Source of the DNA: Halomonas campaniensis
GTDB lineage: Bacteria; Pseudomonadota; Gammaproteobacteria; Pseudomonadales; Halomonadaceae
Reading direction: 5' to 3'
DNA length: 64,000 nucleotides
NCBI RefSeq assembly: GCF_002211105.1
Contig: NZ_JPUA01000049.1
Coordinates: 91,863-155,862, forward strand
Part shown: piece by piece, positions 1 to 9,959 of the stretch
Layout of the letters: every line of letters starts with the position of its first letter
How positions within the stretch are numbered: position 1 is the stretch's first letter
Program-made: the position numbers and the translations under genes
The notes under the pieces: model-generated
Databases searched by the model: none
Told to the model about the DNA's origin: nothing
What the model saw: only the letters and a program-made list of their open reading frames with translations

Positions 1-2934
1 ACGCTTCACCGTCTGGGTATCCAAGCGTTTGAGCCGCTGCTGATCGAAGGTAAAGCCATTCAGCTGCACCCGCTGGTATGTGCTGCTTATAACGCCGACT
101 TTGACGGTGACCAGATGGCGGTACACGTACCGCTGACGCTGGAAGCGCAGCTTGAAGCCCGTGCGCTGATGATGGCCACCAACAACGTACTGTCGCCCGC
201 TAACGGCGAACCGATCATCGTACCGTCGCAAGACGTTGTTCTGGGTCTTTACTACATGACCCGGGAAAAGATCAACGCCAAAGGCGAAGGCATGGTGTTC
301 TCTGATCTCAATGAGGTCGAACGCGCCTTCGGTACGCAATCAGTATCGCTGCACGCCCGGGTCAAAGTGCGTCTGGACGAAATCGATATCGAAGAAGAGA
401 GCGGCGAGCGTAGCTTCCACCGCCGTATTTACGATACGACGGTAGGCCGTGCACTGCTGTTCCGCATTCTGCCCGAAGGTGTGCCCTTCGAGCTGATCGA
501 CCAGCCGATGAAGAAGAAGGCGATTTCCAGCCTGATCAACGAAGTTTATCGTCGTGCTGGCCTCAAGCCGACCGTCATTTTCGCTGACCAGCTGATGTAT
601 ACCGGTTTCCGTCTGGCGACCTGGTCCGGCGCCTCAATCGGTGTTAACGACTTCGTTATTCCTGAAGCAAAAACTGAAATCGTTGATGCAGCGGAAGCCG
701 AAGTTAAAGAGATCGAAGACCAGTTCTCTTCTGGCCTGGTAACAGCGGGTGAGAAGTACAACAAGGTTATCGATATCTGGTCCAAGGCCAACGATAAAGT
801 CGCCAAGGCGATGATGGTGGGTATCTCTAAAGAGACCGTCATCGATCGTGATGGTAACGAAGTTGAGCAGGACTCGTTCAACAGCGTCTTCATCATGGCC
901 GACTCCGGTGCTCGTGGTAGTGCCGCCCAGATCCGTCAGTTGGCGGGTATGCGTGGCCTGATGGCCAAGCCGGACGGTTCGATCATCGAAACGCCGATCG
1001 TCGCCAACTTCCGTGAAGGTCTGAACGTACTGCAGTACTTCATCTCGACCCACGGTGCGCGTAAAGGTCTTGCGGATACGGCGTTGAAAACCGCCAACTC
1101 CGGTTACCTGACCCGTCGTCTGGTCGACGTGGCGCAAGATTTGGTCATCACTGAAGTCGACTGTGGCACTGAAAATGGTTTGACTCTGCATCCGATCATC
1201 GAAGGCGGCGACATCATTGTACCGCTTTCCCAGCGCGTGCTTGGTCGCGTCGTCGCTCAGGATGTAGTTCACCCTGGCAGCGGTGAAGTATTGATCGCTA
1301 AAGGCACTCTGCTCGACGAGAAGTGGTGTGCCGAGCTCGATACCATGGGGGTCGACGAAATTGTCGTGCGCTCCACGATCACCTGTGAGACCGCACACGG
1401 CGTGTGTGCCTCCTGTTACGGCCGTGACTTGGCCCGTGGTCATCAGGTCAACATCGGTGAAGCCGTTGGTGTTATCGCCGCACAGTCGATTGGTGAGCCG
1501 GGTACCCAGCTGACCATGCGTACCTTCCACATCGGTGGTGCAGCATCGCGCTCCTCTGCGACCGATAGCGTACAGGTTAAGCACGGCGGTAAAGTACGCC
1601 TGCACAACATCAAGCACGTTGAGCGTGCCGACGGCAAGCTGGTGGTGGTCTCGCGCTCTAGCGCCCTGGCCGTTGCCGACGACCACGGTCGTGAGCGTGA
1701 GTACTATAAGCTGCCCTATGGTGCAGAGCTCTCCGTGCGTGACGGCGACGTGGTCGACGCAGGTGCGACCGTTGCCAAATGGGATCCGCACACTCACCCG
1801 ATCGTTGCTGAAGTAGAAGGTAAGGCACAGTTCATCGATCTCGACGAGGGTGTCACCATGCACCGCAGCGTCGATGAAATGACCGGCCTCTCCTCTATCG
1901 AGGTGATCGAGTCTGCAGCCCGCCCCATGGCGGGTCGCGACAAGCGCCCGATGGTGATGCTGCAGGATAGCGCGGGTGAGTACGTCTCTGTATCGGGCTC
2001 TAACACCCCGGTTCAGTACCTGCTGCCGGGTAACTCCATTATCTCCGTCGATGATGGCGTCACTATCGGTGTGGGTGAGGTGGTTGCGCGTATCCCGGTA
2101 GAAGCCTCGGCGAACAAAGACATCACGGGTGGTCTGCCGCGGGTAGCTGACTTGTTCGAAGCGCGTAAGCCGAAAGAGTCCTCGATCCTGGCCGAGATCA
2201 GCGGTGTGGTCAGCTTCGGTAAAGAGACCAAAGGCAAGCGTCGCCTGACCATTACGCCGGAGTCTGGCGATCCGTTTGAGGCGCTGATTCCGAAGTGGCG
2301 TCAAATCGCGGTCTTCGAAGGCGAAACCGTCGAGAAGGGCGAGGTAATTTCCGATGGCCCGAGCAACCCGCACGATATCCTGCGCTTGCTGGGTGTTGAG
2401 GAGCTCGCCAAGTACATCACTGCCGAAGTGCAGGACGTTTACCGTCTGCAGGGCGTAGGCATCAACGACAAGCACATCGAAGTGATTGTGCGTCAGATGC
2501 TGCGCAAAGTAGAGATCACCGATTCGGGTGACTCTGACTTCATTACGGGCGACCAGGCAGAACTGGTTCGCGTACTGGAGCAGAACGAGCGGCTTGAAAA
2601 AGAGAAGAAATTCCCGGCCAAGTATTCGCGTATGCTGCTGGGTATCACTAAGGCCAGCCTGGCCACCGAGTCGTTCATTTCCGCGGCCTCCTTCCAGGAG
2701 ACAACCCGCGTATTGACCGAAGCAGCGGTGACAGGCAAGCGCGATTACCTGCGCGGCCTGAAAGAAAACGTGGTGGTTGGTCGCCTGATACCCGCGGGTA
2801 CGGGCTTGACTCACCACGCAGAGCGTCGTCGCAAGCGCGAAGACGTAGAGCAACTGTTCAATCCTTCGGCTACCGAAGTCGAACAGGAGCTGGGTGCTCA
2901 GTTGACCGCTCTCGACTCTGACGATGAGCTGTAG
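1..2934 (+). CDS. rpoC: RNA polymerase beta' subunit, 3' part (partial)
   Basis: The reading frame is open from base 1, so the N-terminal part lies outside the window; about 977 residues are present. The catalytic motif NADFDGDQM, whose three aspartates hold the active-site magnesium, is encoded at bases 91-117. The second zinc site is visible as DCGTENG followed by [16 protein letters not shown]. The C-terminal region includes the conserved [18 protein letters not shown] stretch of the trigger-loop/bridge area. This is the largest catalytic subunit of the core enzyme; its partner rpoB would be expected just upstream. It ends about 210 bases before rpsL. Confidence 0.98.
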   Translation, partial: TLHRLGIQAFEPLLIEGKAIQLHPLVCAAYNADFDGDQMAVHVPLTLEAQLEARALMMATNNVLSPANGEPIIVPSQDVVLGLYYMTREKINAKGEGMVFSDLNEVERAFGTQSVSLHARVKVRLDEIDIEEESGERSFHRRIYDTTVGRALLFRILPEGVPFELIDQPMKKKAISSLINEVYRRAGLKPTVIFADQLMYTGFRLATWSGASIGVNDFVIPEAKTEIVDAAEAEVKEIEDQFSSGLVTAGEKYNKVIDIWSKANDKVAKAMMVGISKETVIDRDGNEVEQDSFNSVFIMADSGARGSAAQIRQLAGMRGLMAKPDGSIIETPIVANFREGLNVLQYFISTHGARKGLADTALKTANSGYLTRRLVDVAQDLVITEVDCGTENGLTLHPIIEGGDIIVPLSQRVLGRVVAQDVVHPGSGEVLIAKGTLLDEKWCAELDTMGVDEIVVRSTITCETAHGVCASCYGRDLARGHQVNIGEAVGVIAAQSIGEPGTQLTMRTFHIGGAASRSSATDSVQVKHGGKVRLHNIKHVERADGKLVVVSRSSALAVADDHGREREYYKLPYGAELSVRDGDVVDAGATVAKWDPHTHPIVAEVEGKAQFIDLDEGVTMHRSVDEMTGLSSIEVIESAARPMAGRDKRPMVMLQDSAGEYVSVSGSNTPVQYLLPGNSIISVDDGVTIGVGEVVARIPVEASANKDITGGLPRVADLFEARKPKESSILAEISGVVSFGKETKGKRRLTITPESGDPFEALIPKWRQIAVFEGETVEKGEVISDGPSNPHDILRLLGVEELAKYITAEVQDVYRLQGVGINDKHIEVIVRQMLRKVEITDSGDSDFITGDQAELVRVLEQNERLEKEKKFPAKYSRMLLGITKASLATESFISAASFQETTRVLTEAAVTGKRDYLRGLKENVVVGRLIPAGTGLTHHAERRRKREDVEQLFNPSATEVEQELGAQLTALDSDDEL

Positions 2935-3000
2935 GTCTGGCGCCTAAAGCAGTAGGTAATATGAGTAAGTAAAACGAGTAGCTGACCTGAAAAAGCGACA

Positions 3001-3026
3001 CCTTGCCGGTAAAACCGCCGGCAAGG
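3001..3026 (+). other. Hairpin in the rpoC-rpsL spacer without a T tract
   Basis: A perfect 9-bp stem (CCTTGCCGG / CCGGCAAGG) with an 8-base loop lies about 65 bases after the rpoC stop. The downstream bases are CTTGACGC rather than a run of T, so it is not a standard Rho-independent terminator. It may protect the rpoC mRNA 3' end or act as a weak pause site. Confidence 0.55.
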
Positions 3027-3027
3027 C

Positions 3028-3057
3028 TTGACGCGACCTAGGGTCAGCCTTTAGAAT
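3028..3057 (+). promoter_or_regulatory. Candidate sigma-70 promoter of the str operon
   Basis: TTGACG (3028-3033) and TAGAAT (3052-3057) are spaced by 18 bases, each close to the -35 and -10 consensus. The bases after the -10 are GC-rich (GCGCAGCC), as expected for a growth-rate or ppGpp-controlled ribosomal promoter. The -35 starts right after the hairpin at 3001-3026. Confidence 0.6.
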
Positions 3058-3148
3058 GCGCAGCCTTTAACAGTGGGGTGGGTGCGCCCGCATCCGCTGC
3101 ATGTATTTGTTAAAAGGCTAAGGCAACCATTGGAGTCAGCTAAACACC

Positions 3149-3523
3149 ATGGCAACGATTAATCAGCTAGTGCGCAAGCCGCGCAAGCGCCCCGTCACCA
3201 AAAGTGACGTGCCAGCGCTGCAGGCCTGTCCGCAAAAACGTGGCGTTTGTACGCGCGTTTACACCACCACCCCGAAGAAGCCTAACTCAGCTCTGCGTAA
3301 GGTTTGCCGTGTGCGCCTTACCAACGGCTTTGAAGTCTCTTCCTATATCGGTGGTGAAGGTCACAACCTTCAAGAACACTCTGTCGTTTTGATTCGCGGC
3401 GGTCGTGTAAAGGATTTGCCGGGTGTGCGTTATCACACCGTCCGTGGCGCCCTTGACACCTCTGGCGTTCAAAATCGTCGTCAGGGTCGTTCTAAATACG
3501 GTACTAAGCGTCCTAAGTCCTAA
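3149..3523 (+). CDS. rpsL: 30S ribosomal protein S12
   Basis: At 124 aa this is the usual S12 length. The decoding-centre loop [12 protein letters not shown] (around residues 39-51) and the [10 protein letters not shown] loop near residue 90 are intact. The lysines at which streptomycin resistance changes usually arise are wild type. S12 sits at the 30S decoding centre and takes part in codon-anticodon proofreading. It is the first gene of the str cluster, and the 188-base gap to rpsG is longer than the roughly 100 bases known in E. coli. Confidence 0.98.
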   Translation: MATINQLVRKPRKRPVTKSDVPALQACPQKRGVCTRVYTTTPKKPNSALRKVCRVRLTNGFEVSSYIGGEGHNLQEHSVVLIRGGRVKDLPGVRYHTVRGALDTSGVQNRRQGRSKYGTKRPKS

Positions 3524-3557
3524 GTTTTAAATCCTAGGGCTAGGTCGGCTGTACAGC

Positions 3558-3633
3558 GTCGCCCCGTCAATAGGGCATGCTGAGTAACGATTTTCACGAA
3601 TTTGACGGTCTGATAAGAGTAAGGTCGGGCGGC
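3558..3633 (+). promoter_or_regulatory. Structured rpsL-rpsG spacer, possible S7 autoregulatory site
   Basis: Two nested pairings can form: GTCGCCC (3558-3564) with GGGCGGC (3627-3633, one G-U), and CGTCAA (3565-3570) with TTGACG (3602-3607). In E. coli the S12-S7 spacer binds S7 and controls translation of rpsG and downstream genes. Here the position matches but the sequence is different, so the role is inference. Confidence 0.35.
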
Positions 3634-3711
3634 GTCTGGCGTATTTGAATAGCGTACACAGGCTGCAGGAGTTCCGGGTTTACCTGAAAGATCCTTAATT
3701 GAGGGCTTATC

Positions 3712-4182
3712 ATGCCTAGAAGAAGAGTAGTAGCTAAACGCGAGATTCTGCCGGATCCTAAGTTCGGAAGTGAGCGTCTGGCGAAGTTCATGAACCACCT
3801 GATGGTCAGCGGCAAGAAGTCCATAGCTGAGCGTATCGTCTACGGTGCGTTGGACAAGGTTGCCGAGCGTAGTAAAGAAGACCCGCTGGAGATCTTCGAC
3901 AAGGCGCTGGAAGCCATCCAGCCGATGGTCGAAGTGAAGTCGCGCCGCGTGGGTGGTGCGACCTATCAGGTGCCGGTTGAAGTACGTCCGTCTCGCCGTC
4001 AAGCGCTAGCAATGCGCTGGCTGGTAGACGCGGCCCGTCGCCGCGGTGAGAAAACCATGGTGCAGCGTCTGGCAGGTGAAATGCTGGATGCCGCTGAAGG
4101 TAAAGGTTCTGCCGTTAAGAAGCGCGAAGACGTGCATCGTATGGCAGAAGCCAACAAGGCCTTCTCGCACTACCGTTTCTAA
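3712..4182 (+). CDS. rpsG: 30S ribosomal protein S7
   Basis: The 156-aa product starts [16 protein letters not shown] and matches S7 along its full length, including the [13 protein letters not shown] stretch that contacts the 3' domain of 16S rRNA. S7 nucleates assembly of the 30S head and lines the E site. In enterobacteria it is also the translational repressor of the str operon. The start follows a GAGGG ribosome-binding site. A long spacer with short tandem repeats and a strong hairpin separates it from fusA. Confidence 0.98.
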   Translation: MPRRRVVAKREILPDPKFGSERLAKFMNHLMVSGKKSIAERIVYGALDKVAERSKEDPLEIFDKALEAIQPMVEVKSRRVGGATYQVPVEVRPSRRQALAMRWLVDAARRRGEKTMVQRLAGEMLDAAEGKGSAVKKREDVHRMAEANKAFSHYRF

Positions 4183-4185
4183 TTC

Positions 4186-4236
4186 GGCGTTTCTAGAACC
4201 TGCGTTTCTAGGCACGGCGTTTTTAAGTACGGCTTT
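4186..4236 (+). repeat. Short imperfect tandem repeats after rpsG
   Basis: Three copies of a 15-16 base unit follow the rpsG stop: GGCGTTTCTAGAACCT, GCGTTTCTAGGCACG and GCGTTTTTAAGTACG, with a degraded fourth start GCTTTATGG. They share the core GCGTTTYTA. They are in a non-coding spacer and their role is unknown. Confidence 0.5.
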
Positions 4237-4277
4237 ATGGTTTATATATGCGCGTTGTTCAGCATGGTGAAGTGTTT

Positions 4278-4319
4278 GCTGAGTCGCGTTGTTGCAATTC
4301 AATAATTGCAACACTCAGC
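4278..4319 (+). other. Two-step hairpin in the rpsG-fusA spacer
   Basis: An inner 9-bp stem (GTTGCAATT / AATTGCAAC, loop CAAT) is nested inside an outer 7-bp stem (GCTGAGT / ACTCAGC), with a 6-base bulge on the 5' side. There is no T tract, so it is not an intrinsic terminator. It could be a processing site or could tune fusA relative to rpsG. Confidence 0.5.
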
Positions 4320-4410
4320 CGCTACCATGCACCGGTGGCGGCGGTCGCATAAACCTCGCTTGCATACGCCGCTAAATTAACGAGCATCGCCAACAAACGG
4401 GAGTTTCACC

Positions 4411-6534
4411 GTGGCACGCAAGACTCCACTAAATCGCTACCGTAATATCGGTATCGTCGCTCACGTTGACGCGGGTAAAACCACGACGACTGAGCGTGTA
4501 CTGTTCTACACCGGCCTCTCCCACAAAGTGGGCGAAGTTCACGACGGTGCTGCGACCATGGACTGGATGGAGCAGGAGCAGGAGCGTGGTATTACTATCA
4601 CCTCAGCTGCGACTACCTGTTTCTGGCAGGGCATGAGCAAGCAGTTCCCTGAGCACCGTATCAACATTATCGACACCCCAGGGCACGTTGACTTCACTAT
4701 CGAAGTTGAGCGTTCGCTGCGTGTACTCGATGGTGCGGTCGTTGTGCTGTGTGGCTCTTCCGGCGTACAGCCGCAGACTGAAACAGTATGGCGCCAGGCC
4801 AACAAGTACGAAGTTCCGCGCATGGTTTTCGTCAATAAGATGGACCGTACCGGCGCTGACTTCTTTATGGTTGTCAACCAGTTGAAAGAGCGTTTGGGTG
4901 CCAACGCTGTGCCGATCCAGATTAACTGGGGCACGGAAGAGGACTTCAAGGGCGTTATCGACCTGATTCAGATGAAGGCTATCCTGTGGGATGAGGAAAG
5001 CCTGGGTATGAATTATGAACTCGTGGATATTCCTGCTGAGCTGCAAGATACGGCTGAGAAGTATCGCGAAGAGATGGTCGAAGCCGCTGCCGAAGGCTCT
5101 GACGAGCTGATGGAGAAGTACCTCGAAGGCGGTGAGCTCTCGATTGAAGAGATCAAAGCTGGCTTGCGCGCGCGCACCCTGGCTAACGATATCGTTCTGG
5201 TGACCTGTGGTTCTGCCTTTAAAAACAAAGGCGTTCAGGCAGTGCTGGATGGCGTTATCGAATACATGCCTTCGCCGACGGAAGTTAAAGCGATTGAAGG
5301 TGAGCTCGACGATAAAGACGGTACCGTTGATACTCGTGAAGCTGACGACAGCGCACCCTTTGCGGCATTGGCGTTTAAAATCGCCACTGACCCCTTCGTT
5401 GGTACGTTGACCTTTATTCGCGTCTACTCGGGCGTTCTGAAATCTGGTGACGGCGTTTATAACTCCGTTAAACAGAAGAAAGAGCGTGTTGGTCGTATCG
5501 TTCAGATGCACGCCAACTCCCGTGAAGAGATCAAGGAAGTGCTGGCGGGCGACATCGCCGCTTGTATCGGTCTGAAAGACGTGACTACCGGTGATACCCT
5601 GTGCGACATCGATAACAAGATTGTTCTCGAGCGTATGGAGTTCCCGGATCCGGTTATCTCGGTTGCCGTAGAGCCTAAATCTAAGGCTGACCAAGAGAAA
5701 ATGGGTGTTGCCCTGGGCAAGCTTGCTCAAGAAGACCCCTCTTTCCAGGTCAAAACCGACGAAGAAACCGGCCAGACGATTATTTCTGGTATGGGTGAGC
5801 TTCACCTGGATATCCTCGTTGACCGTATGCGTCGCGAGTTCAAGGTTGAAGCCAATATCGGTAAGCCGCAGGTTGCCTACCGCGAAACGATCCGCGGCAG
5901 CATTGAGCAAGAAGGCAAGTTCGTACGTCAGTCCGGTGGTCGTGGTCAGTATGGTCACGTTTGGCTGCGTATCGAGCCGCTGACAGCAGAAGAGAAGGGT
6001 GAAGGCGAAGACGAACTGTTCTTCAAGTTCAACTCTGAAATCGTGGGTGGCACGGTTCCCAAGGAATACGTACCTGCGGTTGAGAAGGGTGCTTTTGAGC
6101 AGCTCAAAAACGGCGTCATCGCGGGTTACCCGATGATCGACGTTAAAGTAACGCTGTTTGATGGCTCCTTCCACGACGTGGACTCTAACGAGACTGCGTT
6201 TAAGATTGCTTCTTCTATGGCAGTAAAAGAAGGTGCCAGGAAGGCCAAGGCCGTGCTGCTGGAGCCGGTGATGAAGGTCGAAATCGTGACCCCCGAAGAA
6301 TTTATGGGTGACGTCATGGGTGACCTGAGCCGTCGTCGCGGCCTGGTGCAGGGTATGGATGACTCCTCTTCTGGTAAAGTCATCCGTGCGACGGTGCCAT
6401 TGGGTGAGATGTTCGGTTATGCAACCGATCTGCGCTCACAAACCCAGGGCCGTGCGAGCTACTCTATGGAGTTCTCGAAGTACGACGAGGCGCCCTCCAG
6501 CGTCGTTGAAGCCGTCATCAATCAAAACGGTTAA
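4411..6534 (+). CDS. fusA: Elongation factor G
   Basis: This 707-aa translational GTPase drives ribosomal translocation, and with RRF it recycles ribosomes. The G1 motif [12 protein letters not shown] (residues 17-28), the DTPGHVDF G3 motif and NKMDR G4 motif are all present, followed by domains II-V. The start is GTG at 4411, behind a GGGAG ribosome-binding site. The length and the [11 protein letters not shown] switch I are those of canonical EF-G, not a tetracycline-resistance type. It lies between rpsG and tuf. Confidence 0.98.
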   Translation: MARKTPLNRYRNIGIVAHVDAGKTTTTERVLFYTGLSHKVGEVHDGAATMDWMEQEQERGITITSAATTCFWQGMSKQFPEHRINIIDTPGHVDFTIEVERSLRVLDGAVVVLCGSSGVQPQTETVWRQANKYEVPRMVFVNKMDRTGADFFMVVNQLKERLGANAVPIQINWGTEEDFKGVIDLIQMKAILWDEESLGMNYELVDIPAELQDTAEKYREEMVEAAAEGSDELMEKYLEGGELSIEEIKAGLRARTLANDIVLVTCGSAFKNKGVQAVLDGVIEYMPSPTEVKAIEGELDDKDGTVDTREADDSAPFAALAFKIATDPFVGTLTFIRVYSGVLKSGDGVYNSVKQKKERVGRIVQMHANSREEIKEVLAGDIAACIGLKDVTTGDTLCDIDNKIVLERMEFPDPVISVAVEPKSKADQEKMGVALGKLAQEDPSFQVKTDEETGQTIISGMGELHLDILVDRMRREFKVEANIGKPQVAYRETIRGSIEQEGKFVRQSGGRGQYGHVWLRIEPLTAEEKGEGEDELFFKFNSEIVGGTVPKEYVPAVEKGAFEQLKNGVIAGYPMIDVKVTLFDGSFHDVDSNETAFKIASSMAVKEGARKAKAVLLEPVMKVEIVTPEEFMGDVMGDLSRRRGLVQGMDDSSSGKVIRATVPLGEMFGYATDLRSQTQGRASYSMEFSKYDEAPSSVVEAVINQNG

Positions 6535-6563
6535 CCGTTAGCTAACGTAAAGAGGTTATAGCA

Positions 6564-7757
6564 GTGGCTAAGGAAAAATTTGAACGTTCCAAACCGCACG
6601 TCAACGTCGGCACCATTGGTCACGTCGACCACGGTAAAACGACTCTGACGGCGGCCCTGACCCGCGTGTCTGCTGAGGTTTTCGGCGGCGACTGGCGTGA
6701 GTTTGATACCATCGATAACGCTCCTGAAGAGCGCGAGCGCGGTATCACGATCGCCACTTCTCACGTGGAATATCAGTCTGAAGAGCGTCACTACGCTCAC
6801 GTTGACTGCCCAGGACACGCTGACTACGTCAAGAACATGATCACCGGTGCTGCGCAGATGGACGGCGCGATCCTGGTATGTTCTGCCGCAGATGGCCCGA
6901 TGCCGCAAACCCGCGAGCACATCCTGCTGTCTCGTCAGGTTGGCGTACCGTTCATCGTTGTGTTCCTGAACAAAGCGGACATGGTCGATGACGAAGAGCT
7001 GCTCGAGCTGGTAGAAATGGAAGTTCGCGAACTTCTAGACCAGTACGACTTCCCGGGCGACGACACGCCGATCATCACTGGTTCTGCGCTGATGGCGCTG
7101 AACGGTGAAGATGACAAGGGCATGGGTACCACTGCCGTTGCTAATCTGATCAAGGCGCTGGATGAGTACATCCCTGAGCCGGAGCGTGCTATCGACCAGC
7201 CGTTCCTGATGCCGATCGAAGACGTGTTCTCTATCTCTGGCCGCGGTACTGTTGTTACCGGTCGTGTAGAGCGCGGCATCGTGAAAGCGGGCGAAGAAGT
7301 GGAAATCGTGGGTATCCGCGACACCACCAAAACGATCGTTACCGGTGTTGAAATGTTCCGCAAACTGCTCGACGAAGGTCGTGCTGGTGAGAACGTTGGC
7401 GCCCTGCTGCGTGGTACTAAGCGTGATGACGTCGAGCGTGGCCAGGTACTGGCCAAGCCGGGCACCATCAACCCGCACACTACCTTCGAAGCAGAAGTTT
7501 ACGTACTGTCCAAGGAAGAGGGTGGTCGTCACACGCCTTTCTTCAAGGGCTATCGTCCGCAGTTCTACTTCCGTACCACCGACGTAACCGGTACTTGTGA
7601 ACTGCCGGAAGGCGTTGAAATGGTCATGCCGGGTGACAACGTTCAGATGGTTGTTACCTTGATCGCTCCGATCGCAATGGACGAAGGCTTGCGCTTCGCT
7701 ATTCGTGAAGGCGGCCGTACTGTCGGTGCTGGCGTTGTGGCCAAGATCGTCAAGTAA
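6564..7757 (+). CDS. tuf: Elongation factor Tu
   Basis: The 397-aa product carries aminoacyl-tRNA to the ribosomal A site as a GTP complex. G1 ([10 protein letters not shown]), G3 (DCPGHADY) and G4 (NKADM) motifs are present, followed by the two beta-barrel domains. The start is GTG with an AGAGG ribosome-binding site upstream, 29 bases after fusA. A strong terminator follows, so this is the last gene of the str cluster. Many gammaproteobacteria carry a second tuf elsewhere; only one is in this window. Confidence 0.98.
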   Translation: MAKEKFERSKPHVNVGTIGHVDHGKTTLTAALTRVSAEVFGGDWREFDTIDNAPEERERGITIATSHVEYQSEERHYAHVDCPGHADYVKNMITGAAQMDGAILVCSAADGPMPQTREHILLSRQVGVPFIVVFLNKADMVDDEELLELVEMEVRELLDQYDFPGDDTPIITGSALMALNGEDDKGMGTTAVANLIKALDEYIPEPERAIDQPFLMPIEDVFSISGRGTVVTGRVERGIVKAGEEVEIVGIRDTTKTIVTGVEMFRKLLDEGRAGENVGALLRGTKRDDVERGQVLAKPGTINPHTTFEAEVYVLSKEEGGRHTPFFKGYRPQFYFRTTDVTGTCELPEGVEMVMPGDNVQMVVTLIAPIAMDEGLRFAIREGGRTVGAGVVAKIVK

Positions 7758-7778
7758 GCAGCATGCTTGAATGATGAA

Positions 7779-7802
7779 GGGGGCTCTGATGAGCCCCCTT
7801 TT
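7779..7802 (+). terminator. Rho-independent terminator after tuf
   Basis: A perfect 8-bp stem GGGGGCTC / GAGCCCCC with a TGAT loop is followed by TTTT, 21 bases after the tuf stop. It separates the str cluster from the S10 operon. Confidence 0.9.
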
Positions 7803-7823
7803 CTGCGCACCAACAGCAAATGT

Positions 7824-7852
7824 TTGACATGGGCTTTTGGCGTGCCTATAAT
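7824..7852 (+). promoter_or_regulatory. Consensus sigma-70 promoter of the S10 operon
   Basis: TTGACA (7824-7829), a 17-base spacer and TATAAT (7847-7852) match the consensus exactly. The discriminator GCGCATCC is GC-rich, as in stringently controlled ribosomal promoters. Transcription would start near 7860 and leave a leader of under 60 bases before rpsJ. That is much shorter than the L4-responsive leader of E. coli. Confidence 0.85.
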
Positions 7853-7916
7853 GCGCATCCTTTGAATGCGTGGGTAGACGGCTCGCGCCGTCGACATCCA
7901 TTGGAGTTTAGGGCAA

Positions 7917-8228
7917 ATGCAGAACCAAAAGATTCGCATTCGGTTGAAAGCTTTCGACCATCGCCTGATCGACCAGTCTACAGCGGAGATTGTTGAAACC
8001 GCTAAACGTACTGGTGCTCAGGTTCGTGGTCCGATTCCGCTGCCGACCAACCGCGAGCGTTACACCATTCTGATCTCACCGCACGTCAACAAAGATGCGC
8101 GTGACCAGTATGAGATTCGTACGCACAAGCGTGTGCTCGACATTGTTGAGCCGACCGAAAAAACTGTTGATGCTTTGATGAAACTCGATCTCGCCGCAGG
8201 CGTTGACGTGCAAATCAAACTCAACTAA
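7917..8228 (+). CDS. rpsJ: 30S ribosomal protein S10 (NusE)
   Basis: The 103-aa protein begins [15 protein letters not shown] and spans the whole S10 family. It belongs to the 30S head and, as NusE, also binds NusB and NusG in antitermination and transcription-translation coupling. The [17 protein letters not shown] loop that enters the 30S head is intact. It is the first gene of the S10 operon and is separated from rplC by an unusual 161-base structured spacer. Confidence 0.98.
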   Translation: MQNQKIRIRLKAFDHRLIDQSTAEIVETAKRTGAQVRGPIPLPTNRERYTILISPHVNKDARDQYEIRTHKRVLDIVEPTEKTVDALMKLDLAAGVDVQIKLN

Positions 8229-8231
8229 TTA

Positions 8232-8328
8232 CACTAGTCACTTTGCGGCCCAGCGCTCATCGCTTGTGCTAACAAGCTAGCATGAGCAGCAGCCGCCGCG
8301 CCGTGAGGCGCCATACAATGTGCTAGTG
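8232..8328 (+). promoter_or_regulatory. Three-way-junction RNA element between rpsJ and rplC
   Basis: The spacer can fold into a three-way junction. The closing stem is CACTAG-U-CAC (8232-8241) with GTGCTAGTG (8320-8328). Arm 1 pairs GCGGC (8245-8249) with GCCGC (8292-8296). It is extended by GCTCAT/ATGAGC (8255-8260/8282-8287) and GCTTGT/ACAAGC around a GCTA loop. Arm 2 is GCGCC-GTGA-GGCGC (8298-8311) with a GNRA tetraloop. The rplC start codon lies about 60 bases further on. The fold is my reading of complementarity. The role, possibly r-protein autoregulation of rplC onward, is inferred. Confidence 0.6.
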
Positions 8329-8389
8329 GAATGCTCTGGAAAGGGCAGCCATAGCGGGTGATAGCCCCGTACACTATAGGAGACTGAGT

Positions 8390-9028
8390 ATGACTATCGG
8401 TTTAGTCGGTAAAAAGGCCGGGATGACCCGTGTCTTTACCGAAGACGGCGCGTCTGTGCCCGTAACCGTTATTGAAGTTGATCCTAATCGTGTTACACGC
8501 GTTAAATCTGTCGAGTCTGACGGTTACGCAGCGATTCAGGTCACATCTGGCTCTCGTAAAGCTAAGCACCTCACCAAAGCGCAGGCTGGTCAGTTTGCCA
8601 AGGCGGGTGTTGAAGCTGGTCGTGCACTGATGGAGTTTCGTCTTGCAGAAGGCGAAGAGATTCCTGAAGTGGGCGGCGAAATCACCGTATCCCTCTTCGA
8701 AGCTGGTCAAATGGTTGACGTGACTGGCACCTCTAAGGGTAAAGGCTTCCAGGGTGCTGTTAAGCGCTGGAACTTCCGTACCCAAGATATGACTCACGGT
8801 AACTCTCTGTCGCATCGCGCGCCGGGTTCTATCGGCATGTGTCAAACACCGGGTCGCGTTTTCAAAGGCAAAAAGATGGCCGGTCAAATGGGTAACGCCC
8901 GTTGCACCGTGCAGAGCCTTGAGATCGTCCGTGTCGACGCCGAGCGTAACCTGCTGCTGATTAAAGGCGCCGTACCGGGTGCTCCCGGTAGTGACGTTAT
9001 CGTTCGCAGCGCCGTGAAAGCAGGCTGA
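8390..9028 (+). CDS. rplC: 50S ribosomal protein L3
   Basis: At 212 aa it covers the full L3 family. The central extension that reaches the peptidyl transferase centre, around [15 protein letters not shown], is intact. The glutamine methylated by PrmB in E. coli (Q150) aligns with Q152 in the CQTPGR motif. L3 binds 23S rRNA early in 50S assembly. The start follows an AGGAG site. It is the first gene after the structured spacer and begins an unbroken chain of tightly packed genes. Confidence 0.98.
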   Translation: MTIGLVGKKAGMTRVFTEDGASVPVTVIEVDPNRVTRVKSVESDGYAAIQVTSGSRKAKHLTKAQAGQFAKAGVEAGRALMEFRLAEGEEIPEVGGEITVSLFEAGQMVDVTGTSKGKGFQGAVKRWNFRTQDMTHGNSLSHRAPGSIGMCQTPGRVFKGKKMAGQMGNARCTVQSLEIVRVDAERNLLLIKGAVPGAPGSDVIVRSAVKAG

Positions 9029-9043
9029 AGGGGATAATTACCA

Positions 9044-9649
9044 ATGAATCTGAATCTTGCTGCAGGCGCGGGTACCGTTGAAGTAGCCGACGCCACTTTT
9101 GGCAAAGAATTCAACGAAGCGCTCGTTCACCAGGTTGTCACTGCCTATTTGGCGGCTGGTCGTCAGGGAACCCGCGCACAAAAGAGTCGTTCCGACGTTC
9201 GTGGCGGTGGTAAAAAGCCGTGGCGTCAGAAAGGCACCGGTCGTGCACGTGCCGGTACCATCCGCTCTCCGCTATGGCGTAGCGGCGGCGTAACCTTCGC
9301 GGCGCGTCCGCAAGACTACACCCAGAAGGTTAACCGCAAGATGTACCGTGCAGCGATGCGCTCCATCTTGTCAGAGCTGGTACGTCAAGAGCGTTTAGTC
9401 GCGATTGAAGAGTTCGTCGTCGATGCGCCTAAGACCAAGCAGGTAGCTGCCAAGCTGAAAGAGCTCAACCTTGAAAAAGTGTTGATCGTCACTGAAGAAG
9501 TCGACGAAAAGCTCTATTTGGCCGCACGCAACCTTCCCCACGTTGACGTGGTGGATGTCGCGGCAGCTGACCCGGTAAGTCTGGTCGCCTTTGATAAGGT
9601 GCTGATTACCGTCTCCGCCCTGCGTAAATTCGAGGAGAAGCTGGCATGA
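9044..9649 (+). CDS. rplD: 50S ribosomal protein L4
   Basis: This 201-aa protein has the exit-tunnel loop recognisable as [19 protein letters not shown], followed by the globular domain. In E. coli L4 also represses its own S10 operon through the mRNA leader. No such leader is visible before rpsJ here, so control may act at the rpsJ-rplC spacer. Its stop overlaps the rplW start (ATGA). Confidence 0.98.
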   Translation: MNLNLAAGAGTVEVADATFGKEFNEALVHQVVTAYLAAGRQGTRAQKSRSDVRGGGKKPWRQKGTGRARAGTIRSPLWRSGGVTFAARPQDYTQKVNRKMYRAAMRSILSELVRQERLVAIEEFVVDAPKTKQVAAKLKELNLEKVLIVTEEVDEKLYLAARNLPHVDVVDVAAADPVSLVAFDKVLITVSALRKFEEKLA

Positions 9650-9942
9650 ACCAGGAACGCGTATTTAAGGTTCTGCTTGGGCCACACGTGACCGAAAAGG
9701 CCGCAATGGCAGCCGAGCGCAACCAGTACGTTTTCAAGGTGGCATCTGATGCTACCAAGCCCGAGATCAAGAAAGCCGTTGAAGCACTTTTCGGCAAGAA
9801 GGTCGGCAGTGTTCAGGTACTGAACATGAAGGGTAAAACAAAACGTACTGCGAACGGCGTTGGCCTGCGTAAGGGTTACCGCAAAGCGTATGTGACCCTG
9901 GCTGCGGGTGAAACGCTCGAAGACTTCTCTGGCGCCGAATAA
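9646..9942 (+). CDS. rplW: 50S ribosomal protein L23
   Basis: The 98-aa product lies at the polypeptide exit and forms the docking site for trigger factor and SRP; the family glutamate region sits in [12 protein letters not shown]. The [21 protein letters not shown] segment is typical. It overlaps the end of rplD by four bases (ATGA), which implies translational coupling. Confidence 0.97.
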   Translation: MNQERVFKVLLGPHVTEKAAMAAERNQYVFKVASDATKPEIKKAVEALFGKKVGSVQVLNMKGKTKRTANGVGLRKGYRKAYVTLAAGETLEDFSGAE

Positions 9943-9959
9943 GGGCAGGAGTACGGATA

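Noticed and set aside
634-2853. A 739-codon open frame antisense to rpoC
   Set aside because: It is a shadow of the strongly conserved rpoC frame; it has no family-like protein features or ribosome-binding site.
3001-3026. The hairpin after rpoC as a Rho-independent terminator
   Set aside because: There is no T tract after the stem; the following bases form a promoter -35 element instead.
4603-6174. A 523-codon open frame antisense to fusA
   Set aside because: It mirrors fusA codon usage and its product has no recognisable domain.
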